Shown: positions 24,661 through 36,204 of the stretch, in pieces
Layout of the letters: each line of letters starts with the position of its first letter
Numbering within the stretch: the stretch's first letter is position 1
Assembly (NCBI RefSeq): GCF_003144195.1
Contig: NW_020290076.1
Coordinates: 5,456 to 67,930, forward strand
Reading direction: 5' to 3'
DNA: 62,475 bases
From: Ceraceosorus guamensis
Lineage: Eukaryota > Basidiomycota > Exobasidiomycetes > Ceraceosorales > Ceraceosoraceae
Made by a program: the position numbers and the translations under genes
Notes under the pieces: model-generated
Told to the model about the DNA's origin: nothing
The model's input: only the letters and a program-made list of their open reading frames with translations
The model's database searches: none

Positions 24661-27083
24661 CTACGAAGGTGGGGCGAACTTGGCCAAGCGGACCATGTGT
24701 CCGTCCGACGATTGGCGAAGGTAGTGCTCGCCATCGTGCTCGAAAAGCGACATCCGCTGCAGAGCATCGACCCCAAAGATAAAATCGAGGTTGTTCTTCT
24801 CTGCAAGCGGAGCGAAGCGATTCCAGCGTTCGAACTGACCTCGCGAAAAGTTGTCCGGCTTGAGGATCAGTTCGAACACACCCGGCTTCGTCTTGGACAC
24901 GGCGCGCCCCCCCTTCCACTGGCTGAAAGCCTTGAAGTGGAGTCTGAAGGTCTTTTGGGCAGGACCTGTTGCTCCGAACAAGGCGTGTCCAAGCCTCCGG
25001 ACCGCCACAGGCGACAGATAGCAATCGTCGTGCCCGATCATGAATCCCACCGTCACCTTTACCGAGCCTGAACCAGCAAGCTCGGTGCGGCAGGCGAAGG
25101 TGGTGCCCGCGATCAGGAAGTTGTATGACGAGATGCCATGTGTACTCGGTCCTGAGCTTGGACCTGCTTGTGGCGGCGCGGGGTTGGGCGTCGGAACAGG
25201 CGAAGAGGGCAACAAACCAGCCAGCGGACCACCAGTCGGATGCGATGGGCTAGCATCCGAGATTGGCGAAGAGGGCAGCAGGTTGGAGGACGAACCAGCT
25301 TGATGCGCTGGCGTCGGTGTCGGCGTCGGCGACGACGGCAGCAGGTTGGAAGATGATCCAGCTGCGGCGACGCGCGACGACGAGGAAGCGTCGGTCTGAC
25401 CGAAGCGCCTGCGCTTGGTCGCAGGAAGTTGGCCTTCGGTCTCACTAGGGGCGCGTTGCCTTGATGGTGCTGAAGACGATGGCGCGTCGGACAGAGCAGA
25501 CGAGCCCTCTGACAATGGCGTTGAGGTTCGATCCCCACGACGAGAAGTGGCCAGCGTCGCGGAGGTCTCTTCCAAGAGGTCGTCGTCCGAGCTACCACCA
25601 TCTTCATCATCGTCGTCGTCGTCCTGGTCGTTGACGTCGTCGATCATCCAGTCGCCTGGAGGCGAGTAATCTCCATCGCTGGCATGATCGGCGTCGATCT
25701 CACCGACCTCGTCCTCTTCGTCCTCGTCCTCTTCGTCCTCGTCCTCTTCGTTCGCATCCTCCTCGCGCTCGGGCTGTTGACCGCCGGCCTGGAAGGCGTG
25801 ACACGACAACATTCTCCTAGGGTCCTCGTATTCCAGCTCGCAAATGGCCTTCTTGTAGTGGACGATGGCGGCGAGCATGAATTTGAGAACCCCTTCGGGA
25901 AGCTGCGGTTCTTCGTCCAACACCTTCCGGGCCTGCTTGTCCAAGTCGTCCAGGCGGGCAGTGAGCGACTTGGTGGCGCAAGCTCTGCAGATCGCGCCGC
26001 GAGCAGAGTGGGCGCATTGCTCGTTCAACAACGACATTGGCTGGAGCGAGTGTTGTTGAATCTCTGCCAACGAATGTCGTGTGCGCAAAGGCTGAGCTTC
26101 GCGATTGATGAGCTGGAGGCGGATGTGAAGCCTGGCCTCCATGGCTCGACTGGCAGAGTCTTCTGTAGTCGGTGCGCCGGAAGACTTCGATCAGTCACGT
26201 TGTCAATGCTGTAGAATGGAGTCTTATCAGAACGCACCGTCTCTAGAGTGATGAATCTCCGTAGATGCGCCCGATCCGGCGGCGGCAGCGACTGTTGTCA
26301 CAAAATACAGGGAGGTATCGCGTGAGCTTCGATTTGACTTGTCTTCGGGGACGATGGGCGTAGGTCATACTCACCAACAGGGTGACCAGATCCAGATGGC
26401 GCCGAAGCGTCCGAAGGTGCACTACCTGTAGAGCGCGGGACAGGAGGTAGCCATCGTGAGTCATCGTTGGCGGTTCCAGCCCACGTTCGGTCAAGTGAGA
26501 CTTACCGTGGTCGCACTCCAACTTGACCGAGCGTCCGTCCGTGGATAAAGTAGCTGCGGCGGGACACGGGCGCAAAGGTCAGCGAGTGCACGAAAGATGC
26601 TGGCCGGCAGCGTGCGTAGCGTTGACACTCACGAATGGTTGATAAGAGTGATGTGGATGACGGTTCTAGTGATAAATTTGATGTGCCCGAAGGGGCTGAT
26701 GATGCTGTGAGAGAAGCGAAAATACCAAGGGGATGAGCTTGGATGACCTCTGCCGTTGTTGCACGAGTCGGAACCCACTCACGCAAAGGAGGTGTTACAG
26801 GTTCCCAATCATCCAGAGAAGATTGGGACGAGGTAGCCTCGCTCTTGACGGGCTGTGGACGAGGAGAGAGATGGGTTGAGAACGATGTCAGAGTTGTGGC
26901 CAGCGAGAGTCTTGGGTAATTGCCACACTGCACGCTCACAGGGGGCAAGACGTCGTCCTCGTCCTCGTCGTCCTCGTCGTTCCCAAGGAAAAGAGGAGGA
27001 GGAGGAGGGATGGGCGGGGGAGGGCAAGATGGGGGTGGTGGCGTGGAAGGTGCAAGGTCGGCAGGAGGAGGAACAGCCGACAT
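24661..27083 (-). CDS. uncharacterised proline-, serine- and acid-rich protein
   Basis: I do not recognise this family. Six exons (27083-26783, 26704-26633, 26553-26506, 26425-26375, 26291-26238, 26162-24661) join exactly in phase to 675 residues, which argues for a real gene. In-frame ATGs at 27200 and further upstream could lengthen it. Order of parts: a proline run (PPPPSCPPPPIPPPPPL) followed by DEDDEDEDD; a Ser-rich middle; a Cys group C-x7-C-x2-C near 26000-25970; a long Asp/Glu tract from repeated GAGGAC codons (25690-25755); a second acidic run; Ser/Pro repeats of the type GSSSNLLPSSP; a basic KRRRF patch; and an ordered-looking C-terminal 160 residues containing VGFMIGHDDCYLSPVAVRRL and NLDFIFGVDALQRM. 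The acidic and basic runs suggest a nuclear or chromatin-linked protein, but that is inference only. The C-terminal part has a beta-rich look and weakly recalls a protease-like barrel; I would not rely on it. Confidence 0.7.
25260..25375 (-). repeat. LLPSSP repeat block inside the 675-residue protein
   Basis: The minus-strand frame holds two near-identical GSSSNLLPSSP units and a third, diverged LLPSSP unit further on (about 25205), separated by Thr/Pro-rich spacers. This looks like tandem duplication within a disordered region. Confidence 0.75.
25683..25757 (-). repeat. Glu/Asp-coding microsatellite
   Basis: On the plus strand this reads as repeated TCCTCTTCGTCCTCG units. On the minus strand it encodes an acidic tract of EDEDEE type within the 675-residue protein. 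It is likely to vary in length between strains. Confidence 0.75.
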
Positions 27084-30000
27084 TGTTGATTGTTTTGAAG
27101 GAAGGGCGAAGAAGAAAAAGCGGCTGTTCGTTGAACTGGAGAGAAGAAGAAGAAGAGGCAACGAGTGAGCACCGACGTCGACAAGACGGAAGCAAGCCAT
27201 GGTCCGCGTCGGCGTCCACGTAATACGTACAATCGGGTTCTCGAAGAATGAAGAGCTCAAAGTAGCGTTCTCGTCAAAGAAGCGGCGGAGAGATCGAGAT
27301 TCGCGAAAGATGAAGAGAGAGGGGAAGAGGAATCGAGCGAGCGAAGTCAAGCCCTTTTGAAGTAGACCGAATCTTGATCCTTGAGGTGAGCTTGTGGGGC
27401 CTGTTCGCGCCGAAGCACCTGCTCGAGGCGCACTCGCTCAGGAATGCTGTTGGACTCAGCACCTGCATGCTAAGTTGTCGAATCTCGAAAGCAAGCTTGT
27501 GTCGAAGGGTGTGTCGCTGGCTAGGTGCCCGGAATCATTTCTGTAGCGAGCGGTGTTGCTGGCGCGCATCTCACGATGAGTCCATAGCGAGTCGTTCCAA
27601 ATGCCTTGGCAGACGGTGGGATGCGCGAACTCCTGGCATGTTCGTGTTGCGCTGAGGGTTGCGCCTCTCCCGGTTGACTGAAGTTGCCAGCGAGGCGCCA
27701 TTGTGCGCATTCGAGCCGTGGTAGACCAGGTCCACAGCTTGGGTCAGCATGCGTAGCGTGTGTAGCACAGCCCTCAACGGACGGGTGACAGATGGTCTGG
27801 ATCGAGTTCGACTAGCGTGTGCAGCTCCTCAACGGCCGAGTGAACGACGGCTTGATCGATCCGGGCGGGAATGAGGCCACGAAGCTGAGGATGTGGCGGA
27901 GAAGGGCAGCTGCCTTGACATTCTTGAAGCGCTGCAAGAGCCAGACTGGTTGCGCTGAAGGTGTGTTGCATCGTGGGCGAGGCCTCAACGGTCGAGCTTC
28001 AAGCGATTTGGACTGAAGGAGACGGGCCTGTGGAAGATGCAGCCGAATGATGTGAGCGATCGACGGGCCACACACTCGTGACTTGGCGGAGTGCAAAATT
28101 TTGATCGAATGGAGACGTTGGAGTGCGCAGCAGGGATCGAGTGCGCTGACTTGCATGAGTGTGCCAGCTCTTGCTATCGAAGCTGCTGATTGTCCGTTAT
28201 AGCTGAAAGAACACAGCAGGCCAACGCTCGCGCGCATGGTTTGTTGCGCTCTGCCGCGCTGCAGGCAGCGCTCCGAGCGTTTCTGCTGGTCAAAGGTACT
28301 TGCTGGCTAGGTTGCACGCTGTTGCGTGATGGCACTCGACCAAGATCGAGGCACGCTGATTTGCGAGCACATCAGCCCGCCTTGAGCAGTGTCTTGTGAT
28401 GAGGCTCCTCCCCCTCAAAGGCGAGCGAGTTGCAGTCGTGAGTCCAGCACCTTGATTCCTCTTTGCTAGGACGTGAGCTGCGCGGAGGGCTGCCTATCCG
28501 CTCAGCACTCTGACTACTCGGTCAGAATCATACGAGTTGATTCGTGATGAGCTTTGCTTTGCGTTGATGCGTCGCATGGGAGAATGCCTTGCATATCAGT
28601 CAATCGCAAGTAGATAGGTTTGGTCTTGGCCGGCTCGATCCAACGGCTGACTAACAGTCAGAGTTGTCGCAATTGGACAGCGCCAGAGCAGTGTGGCAAT
28701 CTCAGCGCAGACTTCTTCCAACCCTCTGGCATCAATCGATCACTGATGAAGGTGCCCGCCCATGTCGATGCATCTGCAGCCTGACAACCTGCCGCGGCAC
28801 CTTGACAGCAGAAGCAAATCGAGCGCTTGATTGATAGCGTGAATAGCACTCGCTGGCTGGATGGATTCCTCAGCTCTAGCTTGAGCGCTCCTAGCGCCCC
28901 ATTACCTCACTTCTGAGGTCCATGCACAAAAACTGTGCTGGCCACAACGTGCCTGTCTTTCGGGTCTGAATCGCGAATCGCTTGAATGGGGCATCGTTGC
29001 TGTAGCCCTTCCATGACTCATCATGGATATCGCACCAGCTCTGCCGCGGTCGAAGTTTCATACAGCAGTAGATTCCATGCAGCATGGACGTGTGGCTTCC
29101 ATACATATCCTATCCTGATTCGCGATTCACAGTGATTGGTGTTCGTTTGGCATTCGCCATCCAGACTCGTGACCGCGCCGCGGTGGGGTCCGGTGCCCCG
29201 CTGTTAATCAAGGGACCATCCAAGGTACACGATGACACTATACTCGTCCATTGCCAGCGAGACAAATTTAGCTCGGTTCACTGGGGACAGCCGTCCCTGA
29301 GCTCGACTTGAAGTCTTCGCGCTCGCGGCGCACATCCAACCAATCACGAATTCAGCGATCCAGAGGACGAGGTGGTGAGGGCTGCTGGTGACACCCGGGG
29401 CAGGTGTTGCGGCGTTTTCCTTGGAGCCCGCGGCGGCTGACGTCTAAGCATCTAAACGCGCAAACCCCCTTACCTTTCCCTCAACGGCCGATCCCGCGTC
29501 TGCATGCACGCTAACTAGCTTGATTTTGATTGCATGCATCGAAGCACGCGTGGGCTGAATGACAGCTTCGGAAGTTGAGACCCCGTTCTGACTGACGCAT
29601 ACGTGCACTTTTGACTTTTGACTATAGCTGATGATCGAGCACTTTGACTCGTGACTCATCAGACTCGTGACTTGTAGAAGAGGGATAGAGCCTTCTTTTC
29701 ATATAGGCACGCGGGCGCCAAGCGTCGACAGCAGTCTTCTTGAGTCAAGTCAAGAGTCTTGAGTCTTCAGGGTCATTTGTGGAGGCACCGCGCCGTTGTG
29801 TCACGTACAACCACCACGAATTAATGCCCTGCTGCTGAGCCACGCGCGGTGAGCTAGCGCATCATTTTGATTGAGTGGTGCCTTCAGCAAGACTCATCAA
29901 CAGGTGCTGGCCGTATAGTACAACAATCTAAATCACGTGAATCACGACACACGCATCGATTCAATTCTTGATTGCTTTTCGTTCGTAATTGAACGAACCA

Positions 30001-30548
30001 CACTCATCAGACTCTTGACTCACCCACTGTTTGGCTGTTGAATGCATGCTGAATCGTGACGAGTAAGCTAGGATGCAATTTGAATTTGAATCTTGAATGC
30101 AAGCGTCACTTTTCTCATTTTTGATTGAGCCCCGCGCATACGATCACGCGCCCGCGCACGGCGGGTGTTTATTCAAGATGCTGCTTGTTCTCAGGGTCAC
30201 GCAGCACGTGAGACGCTTCTCCGAATGGCCGCGGAGCTTGTGGGGTCCTCCGAGTCACGTGAACGGATGCACGATTGTTGTGTGAGCATCGCGACGCTCC
30301 TAGATGCTGCGTGCTGATCCTTACCGCATATACACAACAGCAGCGCATCATCGTGATAGACGATTCAACGGGAAATACGGTAGTCATGAGTCGCTTTTGA
30401 GCAGAGTCGCGGGCGAGGCAAGCGACTTCCCAAGGTCCTCAGAACGTTGTCACCGCGAGACGGCTGGTCACTCACCCAACACTGCCCTTGACATCACCTG
30501 AAGGGGATCTGCGCACCTTGCCACCACGACCTGGAAGCGGTGCCCAGC
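27084..30548. other. 3.5 kb gene-free stretch with dispersed short repeats
   Basis: No credible protein or RNA gene. The left end should hold the promoter and 5' part of the 675-residue gene. The decamer-like word CCTCAACGG followed by NCG occurs four times (near 27772, 27828, 27984 and 29479). From about 29590 to 30060 there are many GACTCGTGACTC, GAGTCAAGAGTC and CACGAATC-type words. Short frames around 27770-28240 look partly protein-like in two different frames, but I could not build a gene. The right end should be the CDH1 promoter. Confidence 0.5.
29630..29775. repeat. cluster of GACTC(G)TGA / GAGTCAAG words
   Basis: Within 29641-29680 the words TTGACTCGTGACTC and CAGACTCGTGACTTG follow each other. 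At 29738-29770 GAGTCAAGTCAAGAGTCTTGAGTC forms overlapping direct and inverted copies. Similar clusters occur in most other gene-free parts of the window. Confidence 0.6.
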
Positions 30549-32794
30549 ATGTATCATTCTGAGTTTGGTCGCCGTCTGCGCACGCATTCAGCTGGGGCTG
30601 GCAGCTCCTCTCCCTCTTCATCTCGTCACCAATTGCAGACCGCCGGTGACTCAAGCGGAAGAGCTTCTCGCGCACATGATAGACAGCACAACTTGGCCAG
30701 CATCAGCGATCTGGAAATACAACCTCGAAGACAATCCGGGCACGCCAGCTCGAGTCGGCTTGTCGAGGGTCCAGACTTGGGGGTGCAAAGTTCAGGAATG
30801 ATTGGTTCGAGCATTGCCACCGCTGTTGACGATAGCGGCATCAGCAACGCACGCTCATCGGCTACAACTTCAGACCACCCAGGGACGCCAAAAAGGGCGA
30901 AGGCCAAGATCACAGGTGACAGGTGAGTGAAGCAAGAGTTGCAAGATGCGCATATATGCGCTGGTGCTGAGTCGCGGTGATGCCTACAGATTCATCCCAG
31001 CTCGGAATGGCACCGATGTAACCACTGCGTATCAGTTAGGTGTCCATGAAGCCGCGTCTAAAAAGCGGCAAAAGCGAAAGATGGCAGTGGACATGGATGC
31101 TCAAAAAGGTGCGTCGCAGTTCCTGGCTTACGTGCCTTGTATTTTGCCGGTCTGGGTTGCTCACTCTACACTGTGTACCTCCTGCGCAGAAGAAGCCGAC
31201 CACACCTTCTCATCTCTGCTGACAACTGAGCTGCTTGGTCCGGGCGCGAGTGACCTGGTCGCCGGAATTCATGGTGCTCCGTTCGCGAACGGCGCTGGTC
31301 CGTCTCATAGAGCTGGAGGCACCGGGCAGGTTACGGATCACCCAGCTGGACCAACCACACCGAAGAAGAAAAACCTTCTTACCTACTCGCATACACCCTC
31401 TCCTTCTTCGTCGCGGAGCTTAGGTACTCCTGGTCGGAGTGGAGGATCGGAGCGCGTAGGGGTTTATTCAGCATCTGCAGGCGGACGCTCGAGCTCAGGC
31501 CTGTTCGGAGCTGCTTCAACTTCACCCACAAAGCGGGGTCAGGTCGCCTCGCTCGACTCTCCCCTTCACTCCGCATACAGCCTGAGTCCTGTCAACCTTG
31601 AGAGCCAGCGGATGCTCCTGCACCCTCGAAAACCGGCAAGGACGTTAAGCAAGGTCGCGTTCAAGGTGTTGGATGCGCCTGATCTGGCGGTGAGTTGGTC
31701 GGGTGCGCAAGCTGTCACCAGCAGGTGCATCAGCTGACCGCTTCCCCTGCTTCCCCTTCCTAATCGGCAGAATGACTTTTACCTCAACCTGGTCGACTGG
31801 TCCCCGCTGAACGTGCTCGCTGTTGCTCTCGGCCAATGCGTGTACCTTTGGTCAGCCAAGACGTCTTCGGTTGTGAAGCTCGTTGATCTGACGGATGGCG
31901 ATGATCGGATCACCGGACTAAATTGGTCCAACAACGTGAGTATGCAAGGTGCTCAGCCACTTGCTTCTGCCGAAGCTCTTGTCTGACATGCACTTTCGCC
32001 GTTCCACCACGCAGGGCAAGTATTTGTCGGTGGGTACTGATCAAGGCGAAGTCCAGATCTGGGATGTGGAGCACGAGAGCAGGGTGCGCACAATGTCGGG
32101 TCACCAGAATCGGGTCGGTGCGCTGGCATGGAACCTGGGACTGCTCTCAACCGGCTCGAGAGACAAGGTCATCTACCACCGTGACACACGAGTTCCTGAG
32201 CACTGGGTCGCCGAGCTAAAGGCGCACAAGCAAGAAGTCTGCGGGCTGAAATGGAACACAACGACTAACCAATTAGCCAGTGGAGGGAACGATAACAAGC
32301 TGCTTGTGTGGGACGGCATGAGCACAGTCCCGTTGCATCGCTTTGCTGAGCACACTGCCGCTGTCAAAGCCATAGCTTGGAGCCCACACCAACAAGGCCT
32401 ACTGGCTTCCGGTGGAGGCACAGCGGATATGCGTATCAGGTTCTGGAATACGATCACTGGCCAAATGCTTTCGGAGACCGACACGGGATCGCAAGTGTGC
32501 AATCTTTCATGGAGCAAGACAGCGAACGAGATCATTTCCACCCATGGCTACTCGACCGGCAAAGTCCAAAATCAAATTCAAGTCTGGAAGTACCCTACCA
32601 TGTCGCAAGTGGCTACTCTCACAGGGCATACCATGCGCGTTCTCTATCTCTCCATGAGTCCGGACGGAGAAAGCATTGTCACGGGCGCTGGAGACGAGAC
32701 ACTTCGTTTCTGGGACTTGAATACTCCTACAAAGACACAACTTGAATCTCGCGCATCCTCTTCCTCCTTGGATCCCTTTCAGAAGCTGCGATGA
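30549..32794 (+). CDS. CDH1: APC/C activator Cdh1 (Fizzy-related; U. maydis Cru1-like)
   Basis: Substrate-recruiting WD40 activator of the anaphase-promoting complex in late mitosis and G1. Exons 30549-30922, 30990-31108, 31190-31689, 31771-31935 and 32015-32794 join in phase to 645 residues. The N-terminal 120 residues are Ser-rich with likely Cdk sites (for example TPKRAKAK). The C-box DRFIPAR spans the first exon junction. TPKKK and further SP/TP sites follow. The Cdh1-type linker KVLDAPDLANDFYLNLVDWS leads into seven WD40 repeats ending in DETLRFWDLN, with GHQNRVGALAW and GHTMRVLYLS among the typical repeat units. The C-box followed by RNG and the KVLDAPDL block separate it from Cdc20. 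The chain ends QKLR rather than the usual terminal Ile-Arg. In U. maydis the equivalent, Cru1, links cell-cycle exit to development. Confidence 0.93.
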
Positions 32795-33031
32795 GCTCCC
32801 CTTGTGCGCCTTTCAACTTTCAAATCTGTTGCCGTTCAAGTCACGAATGCGTCATGCCTTCCCTGATGTAGCATGCAAGGTGTTACTTGGCACATCTGGA
32901 CGATGGATGTCGGGATTCCGTCGAATAATGAATTGAAGTATAGGCATGACATCAACTTGTCCCAACCCGCAAGATCACCTCGAGATCAGAGGGAATTTCT
33001 TCCAGCGCTAGGGACGACCATCCGGGCACCA

Positions 33032-35100
33032 CTACACGGTCTTCTGTCGAGCGACGCCAGGCAGGAAAGCCACGAGGAAGACCAGTATGGCAGCGATGAA
33101 CGCGTGTATGCGTAGCTGAAGCACTGACGGCGCAAAAATGCCGAGCAAGATTCGAGGCGTACTGGCGTGGACGTCGGGCTTCTTGTCTAGAACGAGGTAG
33201 GACATCATGCCGTTATGCCACACTCTGGCCGGGGCAAAGAGGGCAGGCAAGCAGGAGCGGTGAGCGACCAGCGAAAAGAACAGGAAGACGATTCACTCAG
33301 CTCATATGACTTACGTTCCCCAACCCGCGCCGACAAACTTGATCGGTATGTAGCCCAGCAGTCCTGATCCAGGAATGACGTACTTAGGTCCGTTCGCTCT
33401 GGGGTCTTCGTCGTCTACAACATTCTGGTCGAGCACCCTTCGAGGCAGGTCCGGATACACAGCAGCCATCCGACCGATGCCAACGCCATCCACATGAGTA
33501 TTCTCGATCGCGCCCGCCATTCCTGCTCTTGTCTTCAGCCCACCAGTGACGATCAACCTGGTCGAGCTTGAAGCTGGAAGGTTGTCCCGCGCCTTCTTAG
33601 CAAAGTTGTGGAAAAATGCTTCCCGAGCATGAGAACGAGCACTCCGGGCGCCCTGGTCCTTCTGCATTTGAGACGCCTCTGTGCCTCGCTGTGGTGCAGA
33701 TACCGATGTGTCCCCTTGCAACTTGCGCATTTCTTCCTCGGCGTCGAAACCTTCGGTCATGAAGCCTGACCGCCAGAAGGCCGAGGGTTAGAGATTGTGT
33801 AGGGTGCTTCAGCTATCTGATCTGCCAGTCTTTTCAGCTGCGCATTCCGAACATACTAGGATTCTCATAATTGCCCCCGCTGTGTGAGAATGAAGTCCTT
33901 GAAGTCAGCGAGGGCAACCTCGGAGAAGGGCTCCCGCGCGCGCAGCAGCAGCAGACGTACCTGATCTCGACAAAGTCAACTCCACCATGCTCCGCCAGCC
34001 AACGCACGTTGAGCAATGCATCATCTTCCGTCAATCCACCTTGAATGTAATCGCTTGAGTTGAGCTGCAGCATGGAATGGATGGGCGGTGACGCCAGGTG
34101 AATCTTCTGTGCACTGGGCCGAACAGCTTCCTCGCGGCTAATTCACCTTTACACCGATTAGGAATCCTCGAGGGACCCGTTTGCGTGCTTCAGTGACAAT
34201 TTCAAGCAGTATGCGTGCTCGTCTCTGGGCATCGCCGCCGTATGCGTCGGTGCGAAGATTGGTCCTCGGGCTTAGGAAAGCTGATAGCTGATAGCTGGAC
34301 GATCAAGCGGGCGGAAGCAGCGAGGATGTTTACAGTAAGCTCATTGTACTATCTGGATCCGACAAGCGTTGTTGTGATTGTACACACCCGTGACTGGCAT
34401 GCAGCTCAACTCCATCAAATCCAGCCCTGGAGCAAGCCTCAGCCGCAGCTGCGAACCGGTTCACCATCTCTTGGATTTCTGGCAGGGTCATAGCTCTCGG
34501 CGTACCCCACAGAAGCCAGTCTAGCGCTTTGCCGACGACGCCCATGCCTTCAGAAGGTCTCATGGGGACAGCAGAGGGGGCCAAAGCTGGCTTCCAAGGA
34601 GCTCGACCTGAGCCTCGTAGAGATTGTCTGCCAGCGTGGACCAGCTGTACCACTACCAGCGGGCGATCTGCCTCGTCAATTGATGAATTGTCTCTTCCCG
34701 AAGATGCTTCGGCGTACGCTTTGAAGTCTGAGATGAGAGCATCAGAATGAGGCGGCGAGGGAAACGAGATGTCCCAAGGAAAACCAAGATGCGTCCGATC
34801 CACAGCTACATTGCCTGAGAATCAAAATGAGCACAGGGCCAGGTCATTGTTTGACTGTCTCAGTCATTCGACATCGGCAGCGCAGAAAGAGCGCGCATAC
34901 ATTCGGTGCTCACCAGTGATGACCATACCCCAACCAGCCTTGGCCCAGTGCCTGTACAATTTCAGGAGGGCGGGAGTCGGTGCGCTCCCACCAAATCGTC
35001 CCAGCATCTCTTCCATGGGAGCCTTGACCAGCCTATTAGGGGCGACCTTGCCATTGCCGAAGTCCAGCTTCTGAGAGAGGATCTTTACTGATTCGGACAT
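33032..35100 (-). CDS. Old Yellow Enzyme-type NAD(P)H:flavin oxidoreductase with C-terminal membrane segment
   Basis: FMN-dependent ene-reductase/NADH oxidase-like TIM barrel. Seven exons (35100-34914, 34814-34388, 34294-34147, 34064-33961, 33879-33857, 33765-33315, 33224-33032) join in phase to 510 residues. Landmarks: LDFGNGKVAPNRLVKAPMEE at the N-terminus; GWGMVITG; VVQLVHAGRQS; the active-site region GVELHASHGY; LSPRTNLRTDAYGG; LNSSDYIQGGLTEDDA; SGGNYENPS; and the phosphate-binding part LIVTGGLKTRAGM followed by DGVGIGRMAAVYPDLP. After the barrel a hydrophobic stretch (AFIAAILVFLVAFLPGV, near 33050-33100) predicts one membrane anchor close to the C-terminus, so the enzyme is probably tethered to an inner membrane. 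The fifth exon is only 23 nt. The substrate cannot be told from sequence. Confidence 0.88.
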
Positions 35101-36204
35101 TTTCTAAGCGGGCAGTGATGCTGGCGCTGCGCAGGTGCTGTGTACGTTGGGACGGGGAGACGTGATGGACAAGCGATATGTAACCCCCCCGCGTGAATGC
35201 CGAAATGGATCTGTGGCCGAGATGAAAACAATAGAAGACACGCGGATTGATGTCGAGACTACAGACAACGTTAGAGGGACCAAGCTGGACAGGTGAGCCG
35301 AAGCTTCTCCACGGCGTCGAGCCAACCTCGCATGGGCATGGTCATCTTCACCTAACTCACTTCATTCACAGGAGCAAGTCGCGAATCTTGCAGAATCCTG
35401 ACTGACGGACTGGTGGAAGTCAAGCTGCGTTCGTAGCTGAAGGGAATCACGAATCACAAATGAGGTCGCGAGTCATGACCACAGCTGTCGAAATGAAGGT
35501 CCAATTTAACATCTTAGCGAATCAATTCCCCGCAATCGTCCCACCGTCCAAGCTTGCGTAGCTGCAATTCACGCGGCTGAATGCAAATCGCGTGAATCGT
35601 GAACGATGTGGAGCAGCAGCATGCAGCAGGTGCGCAAGCAGCGCGTACCACCGCCAGCAGCAGCAAGAGCAGCGTCAGCAGAAGAGCATCCCAAATCCGG
35701 TCGAGCGCGTGAAAAGGTCGGCGTTTTGCAGCTCAGCACTTCGCACAGGACCTGCAGCATGCAGATAGCCGTTCAGGGTTCAAGCCTGTCCCTCCTTCTC
35801 GGAGCAGACTCTTGATTCCCATCACGGACCGTCTACGACTACGGAGGGAGCATCACCTGCAGCGTCATCGACCTTGCTGTCGCGAGCACGCGTGTGCAAA
35901 GCTGATCAAAGACCTACACGCAAGCGCTTAGGCCTCGAGTGGGTGATGCTGAGAAAGAATTCCCAAGATCAGTTCACGCTGTCCACGATCAGCACAATCG
36001 GATCCATGCCTTCCACATTGCCGCAAGCGAAGACAATTAGATGATGCAGCACGGAGTGAGATTTTGTTACACAAACGCGAACGATCGAACAGCTCTACCA
36101 GGCAGTGCCTCTCAGGGAGCGGCAAGGAAGATCGGGGAGCAATTTTGGAAGAGGGAGGCAGAGGGTAAAGAACAGACAAGCTGCGCAAGATCGTGCCTTC
36201 GCAT
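35101..36204. other. intergenic region
   Basis: 1.1 kb between the flavin oxidoreductase start and the PRMT5 stop. No gene seen. CACGAATCAC and GCGAGTCATGAC words occur at 35440-35480, and a CAGCAG-rich patch lies at 35610-35680. The left part should hold the oxidoreductase promoter. Confidence 0.5.

Noticed and set aside
24661-25150. Mobile-element origin of the C-terminal part of the 675-residue protein
   Set aside because: Only a vague beta-rich pattern supports it. No terminal repeats, polymerase or integrase sequence is present, and the part is cleanly joined to host-type exons.
27774-28237. Partly protein-like minus-strand frames
   Set aside because: Plausible peptide stretches occur in two different frames but no start, splice sites or family support a gene.
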